Shown: positions 21,172 to 32,092 of the stretch, one piece after another
Layout: every line of letters begins with the position of its first letter
How positions within the stretch are numbered: position 1 is the first letter of the stretch
Assembly: GCA_015680685.1 (NCBI GenBank)
Contig: MNCI01027502.1
Location: forward strand, 158,705 to 222,704
Length of the DNA stretch: 64,000 nt
Direction of reading: 5' to 3'
From: Gnetum montanum
Taxonomy: Eukaryota > Streptophyta > Gnetopsida > Gnetales > Gnetaceae
Program-made: the position numbers and the translations under genes
The notes under the pieces: generated by a model
The model's database searches: none
Told to the model about the DNA's origin: nothing
The model's input: only the letters and a program-made list of their open reading frames with translations

Positions 21172-22854
21172 AACTCTTAGAAAATCCAAATGAGTACTCC
21201 AATAGGAGAATACTAGTCTGTGTGCAACCGACCAACCCTTATCATGAACCTAGAACGATCTATGCACATAGCACATTTGAGAGAGGATGACCTCGCTTAT
21301 TATTTTGGATCTCTCCCTTCCAACTCAGTCACGAGTGAGATGGTCACCTATGCTAATCAATTGAGGCCCTCAGTTTCTTTTTAATTTTTTGTTTTACACA
21401 TTTTTTTTTTACAAATTTCTTTAACTTTTCTTAATTTTTTTTTACAACATCATTTATACTTTTTCATTTCTTTGTGTGTTTGATTATTTTGTTTGATTCG
21501 TCACCTAATAAGTGCTCCTGATGGTGGTATGAACTGTATTCCATTGATTGCTTATGTTTGGTGTTTACCTTTAAGTTATGATGTTGATACTAAGGTATGG
21601 TTCTTTTGATATAGCAGGCAATGAGTTCACTTCATCCATACATCCATAAATTTCTATGATCTCTCTTGGCTTAGAACTATACAGTCCCTTTCTCAATAAT
21701 AAGAACTATCAACGAATCGGTGGCTGGGCATCTCTCAAACTAAGGAAGGACTCAAGGATTGAAAAGAGTGTGACTTCAAGGGGATTTGATGCACTCATGT
21801 TGGCCATTCTCTTGGGTGCTTAGATGTTTTCTTCTTGAGTCTCCCATACCATTCCGACATTGATCCATTATCGGGAAGCTGAGCTAATAAAAATAATAAG
21901 TCTTTGCATGGTGTGGTTCTCACACAAAAAAGAAGAAAAAAAACAGTGAGAATTCAAAACACACCCCTTAGACGGAATAATCATCTAGGCTACAAGCATT
22001 GGTTATGGAACCAAATAAAAATTTTCTCTCTAACTACGACCCTTCCTCGCTTCCTACCTTTTCCTTTCGCATTTCGTCGGAATGGTGGTGACTCTTTAGT
22101 GGAGACATTCTTGTTACTTCAAGTAAATGGATTGGACAAATGTATTAATGCAAAGTCACTAGATGTGGTTTGTTTGAGGCCAGATTTGGAATGAGATCCA
22201 CTAAGTCACATTAACCATTAACACACAAGGGGCTGTAATCCACCTTGTTCTTGAGACTCCATTCCATTCTCCTCTTACCATCCTTCTTTCTCCATTTTTC
22301 ACCTCATTGCCAGTTGTATCAGTAGTCCATATTTTGGTTGATACATTGTTTTCTTTTTGGTAAACTCTTGTGGTTAAGATTTTAACTCTTGTGTTCGAAT
22401 GACATTCCTAGAGCCTACATACTCTTTGAATGTGGGATTGTCAGGGCATTAAGGGCATGAGCCTACTTTGGGGAGGATCCACTGACATTCCTATTTGGTG
22501 CATCCATTAATTTCTTTCCCTTAAACATTTCCTCAATCACCATTTATTTTGTTCATCTCCATCTTTGACATCCATTTTATCGGCATTCCCGTTGTTTCTT
22601 TTTCTCCATCTTTTCTATTCCTTATCTTTTTCCATTCTATCGCTACTGGAGATTCACTCTCAGTCATGGGGATCCTGGTTCAATTTTTTTGATTTTTTCG
22701 TAACCCCTACACCTCGGGTAGTTATCAGTATTATATCTCTAGATCCGCATTAGCCATATCACAACTCAGCCAAGGGACCTTACACTGAGGCAAGGTATTA
22801 ACTACATTGTGATTCATTTATCCTTGCTAATATCAGATTGTGTTGTGTGTGCAG
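21172..22854 (+). other. R3 pol-deletion junction and 3' noncoding tract
   Basis: After the protease frame, about 100 bases of unclear origin lead to TTATTTTGGATCTC and CAGTCACGAGTGAGATGG (about 21299-21345), the counterpart of the end of pol in R2. Downstream blocks match R1 in order: GTGTGACTTCAAGGGGA (about 21769), the hairpin (21911-21964), GGGCATGAGCCTACTTTGGG (about 22450), a second PPT-like CAGTCATGGGGAT (22671-22683), then ACTCAGCCAAGG and GTTGTGTGTGCAG/ATGG (22840-22858). No LTR-like palindrome array precedes the ORF here, unlike R1 and R8. Confidence 0.65.
21911..21964 (+). other. Conserved A-loop hairpin, R3 copy
   Basis: GTGTGGTTCTCAC opens and GTGAGAATTCAAAACACAC closes, with a loop of A and AAG runs. 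The inner pairing TTCTCAC/GTGAGAA replaces TTCCCAT/ATGGGAA of R1. Confidence 0.7.
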
Positions 22855-22871
22855 ATGGCAATCATACAACA

Positions 22872-23069
22872 ATGGATTGGATCTGGAGGAAACACTTAGA
22901 ATGGACTAGCGCTGAAGCAGTTATGAAAGGAACAAGATCAGTGGCGTGCTTATGGATAGACAACAAAAGGCACGATCTTGGCGTTGGCAGTAGCAGACTT
23001 CTTTTTTTCTCTCTCTCTTCTCTCTTCTCTCTCAGCTACCAAATAAGGCTAGATGTCAAATGTGTATAG
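22872..23069 (+). CDS. R3 short 3' ORF (65 aa, MDW-type), function unknown
   Basis: Starts at the second ATG after the acceptor-like GTGTGTGCAG; the first ATG (22855) gives only 14 codons. The product begins MDWIWRKHLEW, continues with a basic core (MKGTRSVACLW then DNKRHDLGVG) and ends in a Ser/Leu/Phe-rich tail. Homologues occur at the same position in R5 (36467-36664, open), R7 (first 24 codons open) and R2 (one stop). It matches no family I know. Trp, Arg, Lys and His content suggests nucleic-acid or protein binding, but that is speculation. It could also be a remnant of the long ORF's first exon in a different frame. Confidence 0.4.
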   Translation: MDWIWRKHLEWTSAEAVMKGTRSVACLWIDNKRHDLGVGSSRLLFFSLSSLFSLSYQIRLDVKCV

Positions 23070-23221
23070 TGTTCACTCTTGTTGTCATGAACACTAAATT
23101 TTACCATGTTTTGTAATGATGATTCGTTCACATGTCACCCCATTCACCATTAGTATCATTCAAGTCAATAATCCCATACCTTCCCAATATTTTGTAAGAA
23201 ACTCGAGGACGAGTTTTCATT

Positions 23222-23235
23222 CAGTCATGGGGGTA
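23222..23235 (+). other. R3 polypurine tract
   Basis: CAGTCATGGGGGTA abuts the LTR start TGATGGG at 23236. Confidence 0.85.
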
Positions 23236-24022
23236 TGATGGGATGCGATATTACGTACGCGATATCACGTATGCCCCTGCGATATCACAGCCTGTTTCCT
23301 TATCTATAAATAAGAGGTGGCTTTCCCTTGTTTCCTCATCTAGATCTAGACCCTTAGCTAAAATTTACCAGTTTTACCATTCCAGAGATAGAATAATTTC
23401 CATGTGCTTGCAGTAGGAGTCTCAAAGTAAACGGATCTTTATTTGAGCAATTTGTACCTGAGCACACAATTGTGTACGATAATAAAGACGAACTTTCTAA
23501 TAAACCTTGTAGCATGTGGACTAAGCTAAATAGGAATTAATTAATGTTAAATGCTTAATTTCTTTCTTAGATAATTAATCTATCTTAACCCTTAACTCTC
23601 CTAGTTAAGTGCATTCAGTACGACCACTTCTAGCACATGTGCTACACTTGGTAACCCAGTAACAAATAGCGTTTGGTAATCCCAGTAGCGTTGCACTGGT
23701 TCAAGGTGTGTACGGCAAGTGGGAATGAATACTGATGCTAGGACAATTAGAACTTAGTTAGCGAATAGTTAGTCACTTAGTCTCTTCACCCTTCCCTCTT
23801 AGCATAAGGCGTTAAAAAGATAAAAGATATAAAAATCATATACCTTAGACTTACTTAACCATACAACCGTGACAATACAAGTAAGTCTGGGAAGACAATG
23901 ATTGATTAACCTTAAGTGTTCCATTAGGGCACGTAAGAACTTAGTCCTTGGAGTTCGACCGGATCGCATGTGAGACGCTCGTATTCGTATAGTTGAGTGT
24001 AGGGGTACCTCGCCACTCATTA
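23236..24022 (+). repeat. R3 3' LTR (787 bp)
   Basis: Near-copy of the LTR at 16973. U3 has GATATTACGTACGCGATATC and a further CGATATC before CTATAAATAAGAGG. The last bases are CTCATTA rather than CTCATCA (one C-to-T change), and CCTAT follows as the target duplication. Confidence 0.93.
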
Positions 24023-24689
24023 CCTATCTACGAGATGGTGTAGTTGATCTTGCTACGAATAACCATGGCCAGGATAACGATGTAATAGTGCATAATAGTG
24101 GCCCATGGCAACATCCAAGGGTTCATGACTTTCTTGTTTTCATTCTTAGATTTACTTTTGCAAGTTCGACACCCAAGAGTACGTTTGGTACTTATGATTG
24201 AATAATTCTAACATCATACTCCACCTACGAATGGATTCCGGTTCTAAGGACCAGTACTAGTTTTCAGCTTCTTTTATTAGTGTCCGTGGAACAACTTAAG
24301 TTTTTGCCACTCGTTTTCTATGTTTTGCAAGGCACACGCATCGTGAAATGATTGTAAGTGATTTTGCGGATCAGCATTATATCCCCCTTTAAATCGTGGG
24401 ATGTTATTTATGTCTAACCTCTTGATCCTACTATCTTTTTGGTGCCTTGTTGGAACTCTTACAACCTCAGTAATATCTAGCATGCTTTGTGTGGCGAGTA
24501 GGGGTTCATCTTGATCATCTCGTTCGTAGCATCTATGGTGCCTACACGGTTCCCTACTCTCCCTTCTTCTATGGCGTAATTCCCTAAAGTGCCCTCGTTC
24601 TCTGTCTTGGTTGTCTCATCTGTGACTTCCACTTTGTTTGCTCTTATCCTCACAATCTGTTTCTTTATGGCTACGTCTGAACACGAAAG
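24023..24689 (-). pseudogene. R2 gag, middle part, on the far side of R3
   Basis: On the minus strand: EPLLATQSMLDITEVVRVPTR (about 24510-24440), RIKRLDINNIPRFKGGYNADP, QNHLQSFHDACALQNIENEW (24483-24277), then FNDKYQTY-like sequence and CCPGHGY-like words (about 24100). The N-terminal part (VVYIHPDEYIP and most of the Ser/His linker), the start codon and the primer site are missing. The frame stops against the 5' LTR at about 24690, so an internal deletion has joined LTR to gag. Confidence 0.8.
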
Positions 24690-25510
24690 GATGAGCAGTG
24701 AGGTACCCCTATGCTCAACCATACGAATATGAGTGTTTCACGCACGATCTGATCAAATTCCAAGGACTAAGTGCCTATGCGCCTCCATGGAACAATAATG
24801 GGTTGATTAATCGTTGTCTTCCCAAACTTACTTGTATGTCATAGTTGTATGGTTAAGTAAGCTTGAGGCATATGATTTTTATGGCTTTTATGTGTTTTAT
24901 ATCCTGCACTAATAAGGAGCAAAGAGAGAAGTAACTAAGTAACTAATTTAATTTAACTATTCATTAACTAAGTTCTTAGTACTTCTAACACTAGTATCCA
25001 TTCCCACTTTCCATACACATCCTGAACCGGTGCAACGCTGCTGGGATTACCAAACGCTAACCTTTACTGGGTTACCAAGTGCTACACACATGCTTGAAGT
25101 GGTCGTACTGAGTGTATTTAAATAAGAGAGTTGTAAGGTTAGAGAAATCATTAATTAGCTATGAAAGCATTAAATAATAATTAACACTAATTAATCTATT
25201 CTGTATGCTACAAGGTTTATCATAAAGTTCGTCTTTATTACCGTACACAAAGTGTGCTTAGGTACACAATGCTCAAATAAAGATCCGTTCACTCTATGAC
25301 TCCTACTATGGGCACATAGAAATAATTCTAACTCTGGAGGGAAAAAATGGCAAGAGTTTGGCTAAGGGACTAACTTCTAACTGTGGAAACCAAGGGCGCC
25401 GCCTCTTATTTATAGGCAAGGAGACGGGCCGTGATATCAGGTATCCAATATCACATAGTCGATCCGATATCGTGGATGCGATATCACGTACATGATATCA
25501 TGGTTCATCA
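24690..25510 (-). repeat. R2 5' LTR (821 bp)
   Basis: On the minus strand it runs TGATGAACCATGATATCATG...CACTGCTCATC. Five GATATC or GATATT palindromes at the same 14-bp spacing as its partner LTR precede CTATAAATAAGAGG. The expected last base and the primer site are lost at the gag deletion junction. TTTGC follows at 25511. Confidence 0.92.
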
Positions 25511-25515
25511 TTTGC

Positions 25516-25556
25516 CATGACATCTGAGAACAAGATGTCACATTTGGTATTAGAGC
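25516..25556 (+). repeat. R0: end of a copia-type 5' LTR with Met-tRNA primer site
   Basis: GATGTCACA ends the LTR (25542), then TT, then TGGTATTAGAGC (25545-25556). The plant copia primer site complementary to initiator Met-tRNA is TGGTATCAGAGC, so there is one C-to-T difference. Removing R2 joins this to 9121-9365. No gag or pol reading frame of this element could be recognised downstream. Confidence 0.55.
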
Positions 25557-28099
25557 AAATGATGAACTAAGGACTAATTAGAACCAAGAGCCAACTACAA
25601 TCCAATGAAAAATCAGGGAGCCATGATCCAACAAGAGTTATGCACCACCACCATGAGATATGCCTTATATCTAAGATTATCCATAGAATTTCATGGATAT
25701 CACTGATTAGGAGATCCAATTACGCCTCAACAAGGTACATTAACCATAAGAAATCTTGGAAAAACAAGGATACATCGATCCAAGTAACTCTTACCCATCT
25801 TGTAGTAATGTTAGAAATGTTAATTGATTAAGTTTATTATTAAGTTCTACCTAAAAGATTAGTAACCATGGCCTAAGTTGATCTTTTCTTGCTTGAACCT
25901 TATTGTCTCCAAATACATAACATTTTTAACATGGCATTACTCATCTTGTATCAAAGACCTACACATTAGTATGTTTAAGGAGGTGAACATAGCCATAAGT
26001 TTGTTTCACCCTACTTAACCAATAAGGGTTATTACCATGAGATTCATAGGGAAACCAATATTCAATTGCAAATGTTGTGATGTCTTACTTTGCTAACCCT
26101 CTCCTTAGTACTTCTTTAGGGTATAACCATAATTCAAGAGAACATGCCTATATCACACTTACAAAATTGTAAAAGGTATGTGGCATTATGTTCAAGGGTT
26201 GGTATATCATTTATAATTGAATCCAACTCATCTTAGAAGTTCTCAGGTTTCCCATACATCAACCTAGTAATGTTATTTTGATAGAATAAGCTATTATGAT
26301 CCTTTCAAATCCTAAAAATCCAACTTAGTTTTTGGACCCTAAAACCATGCCCAATGCATAGTACTCATTGAAACAATTCCAATAGAACAAATTTTGTTCC
26401 TATTATGGTTTGGATGATATTGTCATTTAGAGTTTCTCATTATGTGTGCTTATAAAAAATAATAAATAAATAAATTATGAAAAAATTCACTTTAAGAATT
26501 ATAAATCGTACCTAGAACCTTCCCTTAGCAAAATCAAACCCATACCTTGTCATCAGCTGAACCACGTCAACCACCAAGGCAGGGTGGAATAAAATAATAT
26601 TAAATTTTTTTAAAAAAATTACCCAACTCACATTTTTGTTTCTTGTGTCGCCCAACCAAGGACCGTGACTATAATGAACTAATGATAGTTCACTATAATG
26701 AACTAATGATAGTTCACCTAGATTAGGGATAGGGAATTTTGTCTCTTATGTTCCCCAAGTTACTTAGGGAGGTTGACCAAAGAAAATGAATGATAGTTTA
26801 CCTAGATTATGGATTGGAATGACTTGCTTGAGTGAAGGGCATGCCATAGTTTACTAAATAGAGTAACTAAGCACCAACTACAAAGTAATAAAATGTTTTA
26901 GTGCTATCTCGCAAAGCTCAATTTCACTTTATGAATTGCTACACTACAACTTATACACAATTATTAAGCAACCAAAGGTAAATGGTTTAAAAGAAAATAA
27001 CTAAATTCTCTGCTTCAAGGTAAAATGTGGATCTCCATTTTCTAAGCTCTCACTTAGGCATGCAATTGCTATCTCCTCTTTAGCCTTTTTTAAAGGGGTA
27101 TTGCATTTTAGTGAATTGTGAATTGCCTCCTCCAAAATCTAATTTCCCTTAAAATCGCTCAACATGAGAAAACTCTCTTTTTTTTCCTACACTGCTAATT
27201 CTTGGTCTCTAATCGATTGTTACATTGTTATGATTTTGGCTTAAGCTTTTGTTCAACATTCATTTTAAACACACAAGGTAAATATCCACTTACCTGTGAT
27301 GGGACGTCGCTTATTTCAGGGAATGACTCAAGACTGAGAAAGATATCACAACTGGTAAACAACCAAACAGAAGGGGCTACTCCAAAGAAAGAAAGCCAGC
27401 ATATTTATTCTAAACATTCCAAAAGCCACCAAAACTGCTTTCCAGTATTCCACTTTTGATCACAACAAAACCCACTTGTGCAAAACTTTAGATGCAGAAA
27501 CAGCCAGAAATCAGCTCCAACTCCACATAATGCACTATTATCAATCTGCACCAGGGTCACGATTGATGACAGTGGCCTCGGTCCCACCAAATACAACAAT
27601 GACAACTATAGTATCACAAACAGTGGCTTATACTTGCAGAGGCACCAGGCAAGGAGACCTTGCTAATCAAATGAATGGGGTCGAGAAACTTTTGCTAAGG
27701 GGCTAAAAAAGCCTGTGCAAGATGTCCAAGAAGAAAACTGGAACTGGCCTTGCCAGGAAAAAACACCGATTATGGCAGTTGGATATGGAAGAATTGAAAA
27801 ATTGGAAAAGAAACTGAATGATATTGTATTATTGTCAATAGTAGTGGAGCATCCTCATCCTATGTGTGGATTGCACTCCTAAGCAATAATCCCATGAGCC
27901 ATGACAGCAGCACACTGGGATACCGCAGTGACAATTTTTTTCTTACAAACTGTCAAAAGATTCGGACTGAACAGCAGCTGTCTTGTTGCTACAATCAATT
28001 ATATGGCACAGTAATGTGTTTCCAGAAACATCAAGCAACATTATCAAATCAATTGATTTCTTCGTTACTATGGAATTGAGTTGGAGGGTTTTAGAACAG
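25557..28099. other. Unassigned sequence between R0 and the host gene
   Basis: No gene or known repeat is recognised. The first part may be decayed copia interior. A 24-bp unit containing TGAACTAATGATAGTTCA is duplicated in tandem at about 26678-26722; a third, partial match lies at about 26785. The segment 27440-27900 is less AT-rich with several short frames (27476-27706 is the longest), but they overlap one another and show no domain. Confidence 0.4.
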
Positions 28100-29294
28100 T
28101 CCAAATTTAATTTAGATTAAACCCAAACTAAGAAGGAAAAAAATTAATTGTTGATGTTTTTTCGTTTATATTCATCAATGAAAAGGATACCTTTATTGCA
28201 ACTTGAAAGCAACCACATGAACCATTAATTTTGCAAGAAGCTGGACATAAAGAAAATTATGAAACTCGATTCCAATGAAAAACATTAAACCACAACACAC
28301 CATCTATTCTAGCATTTATCGAATATTTATCCAAACGCATTCATACTTAGCTGGAACCTTACCCAGTTTTGTAAATAACATATTTATCAAGTCATGGATA
28401 TATTATTTCCTGGTGTCATTAGTTGCTTAGTACATGAACATTCAATTGTTAAGTCTCTAATCAATTGTGTTCTTTTAAACGTAACTTTTGCTCAGAAAGC
28501 TTAATCATTACCCATAAGTCCAATAGGAAATTTGAGAATTGTGTAAAATACACAAATGTTCAAACAAGCTATATTCAGAAAGACACATCAAAGATTTAAA
28601 TATACAGTCAAATATAAATATAATCAAACACATCCTGGTAAAATAAATGAATGAACATCTATGGAAATTAATTTCCCTCACAATCAATTTCCGAAAACCA
28701 GCTTCTCAACACATAATCTATGTTTTATTCTATTAAACAAAAGTCACTGAAATATTATTTGTTCAAAAAGACCATCAAAAGACAATGAAATAAATAGAAC
28801 AGATAGATCACACAGAACGAAGTAGTATAACTTGCAAGCAACACCAAATAATGTTTTTTTGCACCATTAAATACATATCAATAAATGATGATTCAAAAGA
28901 AAATATGAAAGGAACTGAAAATTCACCTGCAATATGGCAAATGCCAACAAGATAAACAATGAAAAACTGTTCATTCAAAATTTCTCAAGGATCTTAACTG
29001 CATACTGGTACACTCAGTTGCTTTGCATTTTAAGCCGGGTACAGTTAAAGCCATCTTAGTAGATGGCAAAATACCTCAAACAATAATGCATATATATTTC
29101 ATTCACATTTGAACTCTTATGAAGTATTTGTATTTGCTGCTCCTTGGATATTCCAAAAGATAAGAGAACTTTAACAGTCATTTAGCACCACCATACTATT
29201 CAATACATGGTAACTGTGCACCGTAAAATCTATAAGGATGAAACAATGCAAAGTCAACTAGCCTCTCTGTACAAATTAAAACAATGCTTTCAAA
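28100..29294. other. Downstream flank of the host gene
   Basis: AT-rich sequence immediately 3' of the minus-strand CYBDOM gene. It should hold the 3' UTR and polyadenylation site, but no unambiguous AATAAA was found close to the stop codon. Nothing else is recognised. Confidence 0.4.
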
Positions 29295-32030
29295 CTAATG
29301 CATAGGCTCCAATTGTACTTCCATTACTTGAGATGAATGGTTATCTCTATCTCTACCATTGTATGAAGGATTAGTAGATTGCAACAAATCTACAGAATCA
29401 TCTTCGCTATTTCCCAAAACCCAATTGCCTTTACTTGAATGTCTAGTATTTTTCTTGCTTCTATACTCTTGAAATTCCATACAGACTACTGCCACAATAC
29501 CAGCTAGCAACCAGAAAATCAAAGCCCAATTAAGCCTCTTCACATCTTCACTTCCATACCTATGTCCAAGTTGCTTCAGTCCAGTAATGAGAGAAATGAA
29601 GCCAACCACAAGAGAACTTCTTCCACTAATTACATGCAAGTATTCCCACAAAACTCTCTTTGGAGATGGTTGCTCTCCTAAAGGAGGTTTCTTAGGTCGG
29701 AAGCTTGCATTGGCCAGCTGTCCACAAGCAAAAAATATAGCTACCACTCCAAATTTCACGTGAAGAGATTCTATATAAATACCACGGAGCTCAACAGCAG
29801 CAAAAAGCAAGCCTAAGAACATCACTGCAATCCCAGAATATTGTAAATAAACATGGATTTTAAACCAACCATCACCTTTCACATGTCTCATATACCGTGC
29901 TGCCAGTACACCTCCAGGAAGTAGAATTCCCCATGCAATGAACATCATAAACCCATGAACTGCTAAAACAGGTTGAAGATCTTGATCAGCCTCAGCTGCA
30001 CCTCTTAGCAAATGAACTATTATTGCTTTGTTGCTTGTCATTGAATGCATGTTCCTTTCACTCAAACTTTGATTTTGCCAAAGGGCACCTGTTGCCCACA
30101 CAATCTTCAAAGGTATAGATGGATCAATGATGTTTTTACATTCAATTCTACCATGGCATTTTGGATTTAATGGCCTAGTGAATTCAAAAGTAATAATGCC
30201 TTTCTCAACTGTGACCCTCTTGTCTGTTAGCTCTTCATGTGTAGGATGAACTCTAGATGCATCTCTGCCATCGATCCAATAAGTGCCTAAATGCCCAATT
30301 CCAACACTGTCAACCCAACCAACATATGCAAAAGTATTAACCATTTGTGATCCAAACCCAATAGCTATGTAATTGCTTTTATGCTCACCACGAACAGCAA
30401 ATGATATTGAATTTTCTGACACTGCCCAGAACAAAGTAACTTGCTGATCATCTAAGAATACACTGTTATTATACATATCAGAAAGTCCCCCATCCACTAC
30501 TTCCACCAGCCAACCCATCTTCATGTCAAAATATGATTGATAAAATACTCTATCAGGAGTTTTTCGATCAGGTTTCCATACCAGCTGAAAAGGCTTTGCA
30601 GGTACACCATGAGAATCTTCACCACCAATGTAGAGAGTCTGTGACTCATTTCGAGATGCAGCACCACCGATTGGATCCGAAGTGATGCAAAAAGCAATAT
30701 CATGTCCAGCTTGAATAGAAAATGTTACCGGCACACCCCTTTCAACTCTCAGCATGGGAGCTTCTTTCTTGTTTATATATAAAACTTTGGGTGGATTAGG
30801 AGGATTTGGATAATGAACTGCAGGTTCCGCTGTAACTAGTAGGGGTGTTTTCTCATTTGCTGTTACCACCAGATTGTCATCCTTGGTTTCAGCTTCCAAG
30901 GGACCTAAGCATCCATTGGATGTCTGTGAAACATTCAAGATCATGTGACCAAAAGTGACCCGAAAAGGTTCACCATGATTCTGAGGCAGGTATTGAGGTT
31001 GAATACTGTCAGGAGGTTTGATCAAACCCATAGCCCAGATCACAGTCATGTTTTTAGTAGCATCCACCGATACATCATATAATTTATCTGGGCTCTGGAG
31101 GGGTCGCTGATAATGAATAAGGGACACCCCATCTGATCTGTGACTGTAGACAAGCTTTGTGTTGTTAGTAGAATTCTCATTTCCATCATTGTCTGAAAAC
31201 AAAAAATCTGGACAGACACCAGCAGGAGGCTCATTTTTGCTAATAACACATTCACTGTACTTTGTAATATAATAATCATCTGCAAAAGCCAGGCCTTCTG
31301 AGGTGAAGCCTGCAACCGTAACATCAGCATTTAACATAAACCCAGTTGAGGAACCTGGTTTTGCCCACCCAAATGCCATATATTGTCTCTCTGAAATTGC
31401 AGCCTCTAACCCAATATCCAAAACTTCATTTTTGTTATCTAGAGTCCAACGGAGCCTGTAATTAGGAGCCAGCTGCAAGCAATTATCAAACATGACAGGC
31501 TCGGAAGAACCCTTAGTTGATCCATTAGGATTAATCACAGTCGGGCTAGGCCTTGGGGTAGGAGCAGTACCATTCAGAACCTCGGCACCATTTACAAATC
31601 CTAACAAAACATGACCAAGATCAGAAGCTGTGGCAGAATCCCACACACCAAGGACCTTGAAATGCCCCCATGTATAATTATTCAACAGCGGAACCACAAA
31701 AGATTCATTCTTATAAGTCTTATTCAGGCTTTGTTCTGAGATAATGAAACCATTTGTCATATCATTGAAATCATCTCCCTGTGCTCCCCACCAATGAACA
31801 TCAACGCCCTCGATCATATCAAAAGAAGAAACCATGAACGAACAATCATCTAAAATACTTATAACTCCTCTCAGCTGATGCTGAACCATCCTAAAATTGG
31901 AAGAAAACCCCACCAAGGAGCTATTCCGAGAACACTTGGAATCCGCAGCAGAAAACCCAAAAAACATGAAAAATCCCAAAACGGCCAAAAACCGAACACC
32001 CCAAATGCATTTATGGGTTTTGGCCTCCAT
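29295..32030 (-). CDS. DM13, DOMON and cytochrome b561 domain protein (CYBDOM), intact
   Basis: Full-length 911-codon ORF without introns in the coding part, close in size and layout to the Arabidopsis protein I know as At5g54830. Residues 1-29 look like a signal peptide (hydrophobic 15-27). A DM13-like domain spans about 37-145 (HQLRGVISILDDCSFMVSSF, DVHWWGA). DOMON 1 is about 185-370, a linker with beta-rich sequence about 410-515, and DOMON 2 about 520-660. Cytochrome b561 occupies about 680-855 with five membrane helices (about 688-711, 725-749, 757-775, 797-819, 832-851). His692, His726, His757 and His799 are the expected haem ligands. The C-terminal tail (about 60 residues) is hydrophilic and probably cytosolic. 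The family passes electrons, often from ascorbate, across a membrane; DOMON domains bind haem or sugar. I infer a plasma-membrane or endomembrane redox role. Confidence 0.95.
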   Translation of the reverse strand: MEAKTHKCIWGVRFLAVLGFFMFFGFSAADSKCSRNSSLVGFSSNFRMVQHQLRGVISILDDCSFMVSSFDMIEGVDVHWWGAQGDDFNDMTNGFIISEQSLNKTYKNESFVVPLLNNYTWGHFKVLGVWDSATASDLGHVLLGFVNGAEVLNGTAPTPRPSPTVINPNGSTKGSSEPVMFDNCLQLAPNYRLRWTLDNKNEVLDIGLEAAISERQYMAFGWAKPGSSTGFMLNADVTVAGFTSEGLAFADDYYITKYSECVISKNEPPAGVCPDFLFSDNDGNENSTNNTKLVYSHRSDGVSLIHYQRPLQSPDKLYDVSVDATKNMTVIWAMGLIKPPDSIQPQYLPQNHGEPFRVTFGHMILNVSQTSNGCLGPLEAETKDDNLVVTANEKTPLLVTAEPAVHYPNPPNPPKVLYINKKEAPMLRVERGVPVTFSIQAGHDIAFCITSDPIGGAASRNESQTLYIGGEDSHGVPAKPFQLVWKPDRKTPDRVFYQSYFDMKMGWLVEVVDGGLSDMYNNSVFLDDQQVTLFWAVSENSISFAVRGEHKSNYIAIGFGSQMVNTFAYVGWVDSVGIGHLGTYWIDGRDASRVHPTHEELTDKRVTVEKGIITFEFTRPLNPKCHGRIECKNIIDPSIPLKIVWATGALWQNQSLSERNMHSMTSNKAIIVHLLRGAAEADQDLQPVLAVHGFMMFIAWGILLPGGVLAARYMRHVKGDGWFKIHVYLQYSGIAVMFLGLLFAAVELRGIYIESLHVKFGVVAIFFACGQLANASFRPKKPPLGEQPSPKRVLWEYLHVISGRSSLVVGFISLITGLKQLGHRYGSEDVKRLNWALIFWLLAGIVAVVCMEFQEYRSKKNTRHSSKGNWVLGNSEDDSVDLLQSTNPSYNGRDRDNHSSQVMEVQLEPMH

Positions 32031-32092
32031 GGCCGAATCTCGTGAGCAGAAAAATTAACTGATTTCAAATCAAATTAAAATCAAATACCCTC

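Larger units (their letters stand above)
16973..24022 (+). mobile_element. R3: gag-protease element lacking RT/RH/IN, nested in R2
   Basis: The LTRs are 16973-17756 and 23236-24022. The flanks CCCGT (16968-16972) and CCTAT (24023-24027) are a 5-bp target duplication with two transitions, and the sequence on either side rejoins as R2 gag. Internally it has a tRNA-Asp primer site, gag, protease, then a direct jump (about 21175-21290) to the sequence that normally follows integrase. All of RT, RNase H and integrase is missing. It ends with a 3' module, short ORF and PPT. Any mobility would have needed enzymes in trans. Gag and protease are better preserved here than in the other copies. Confidence 0.93.
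9366..25510 (-). mobile_element. R2: Ty3/gypsy gag-pol element, interrupted by R3
   Basis: Both LTRs are present and inverted relative to the window (3' LTR 9366-10185, 5' LTR 24690-25510). They are flanked by an exact 5-bp duplication TTTGC (9361-9365 and 25511-25515). Internal order on the minus strand: gag (24689-24023 continuing 16972-15890), protease, reverse transcriptase, RNase H, integrase, the 3' module and the PPT. The region between the 5' LTR and the middle of gag (primer site and gag start) is deleted. R3 is inserted in gag with an imperfect CCCGT/CCTAT duplication. Numerous stops show the element is dead. Without R3 it is about 9.1 kb. Confidence 0.92.

Noticed and set aside
27405-27706. 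Overlapping frames on both strands near 27.5 kb
   Set aside because: Several frames cover the same bases with no recognisable domain and no clear splice or promoter signals. Left as unassigned sequence.
30521-31330. Short minus-strand frames inside the CYBDOM gene
   Set aside because: They are out-of-frame shadows of the real 911-codon frame.
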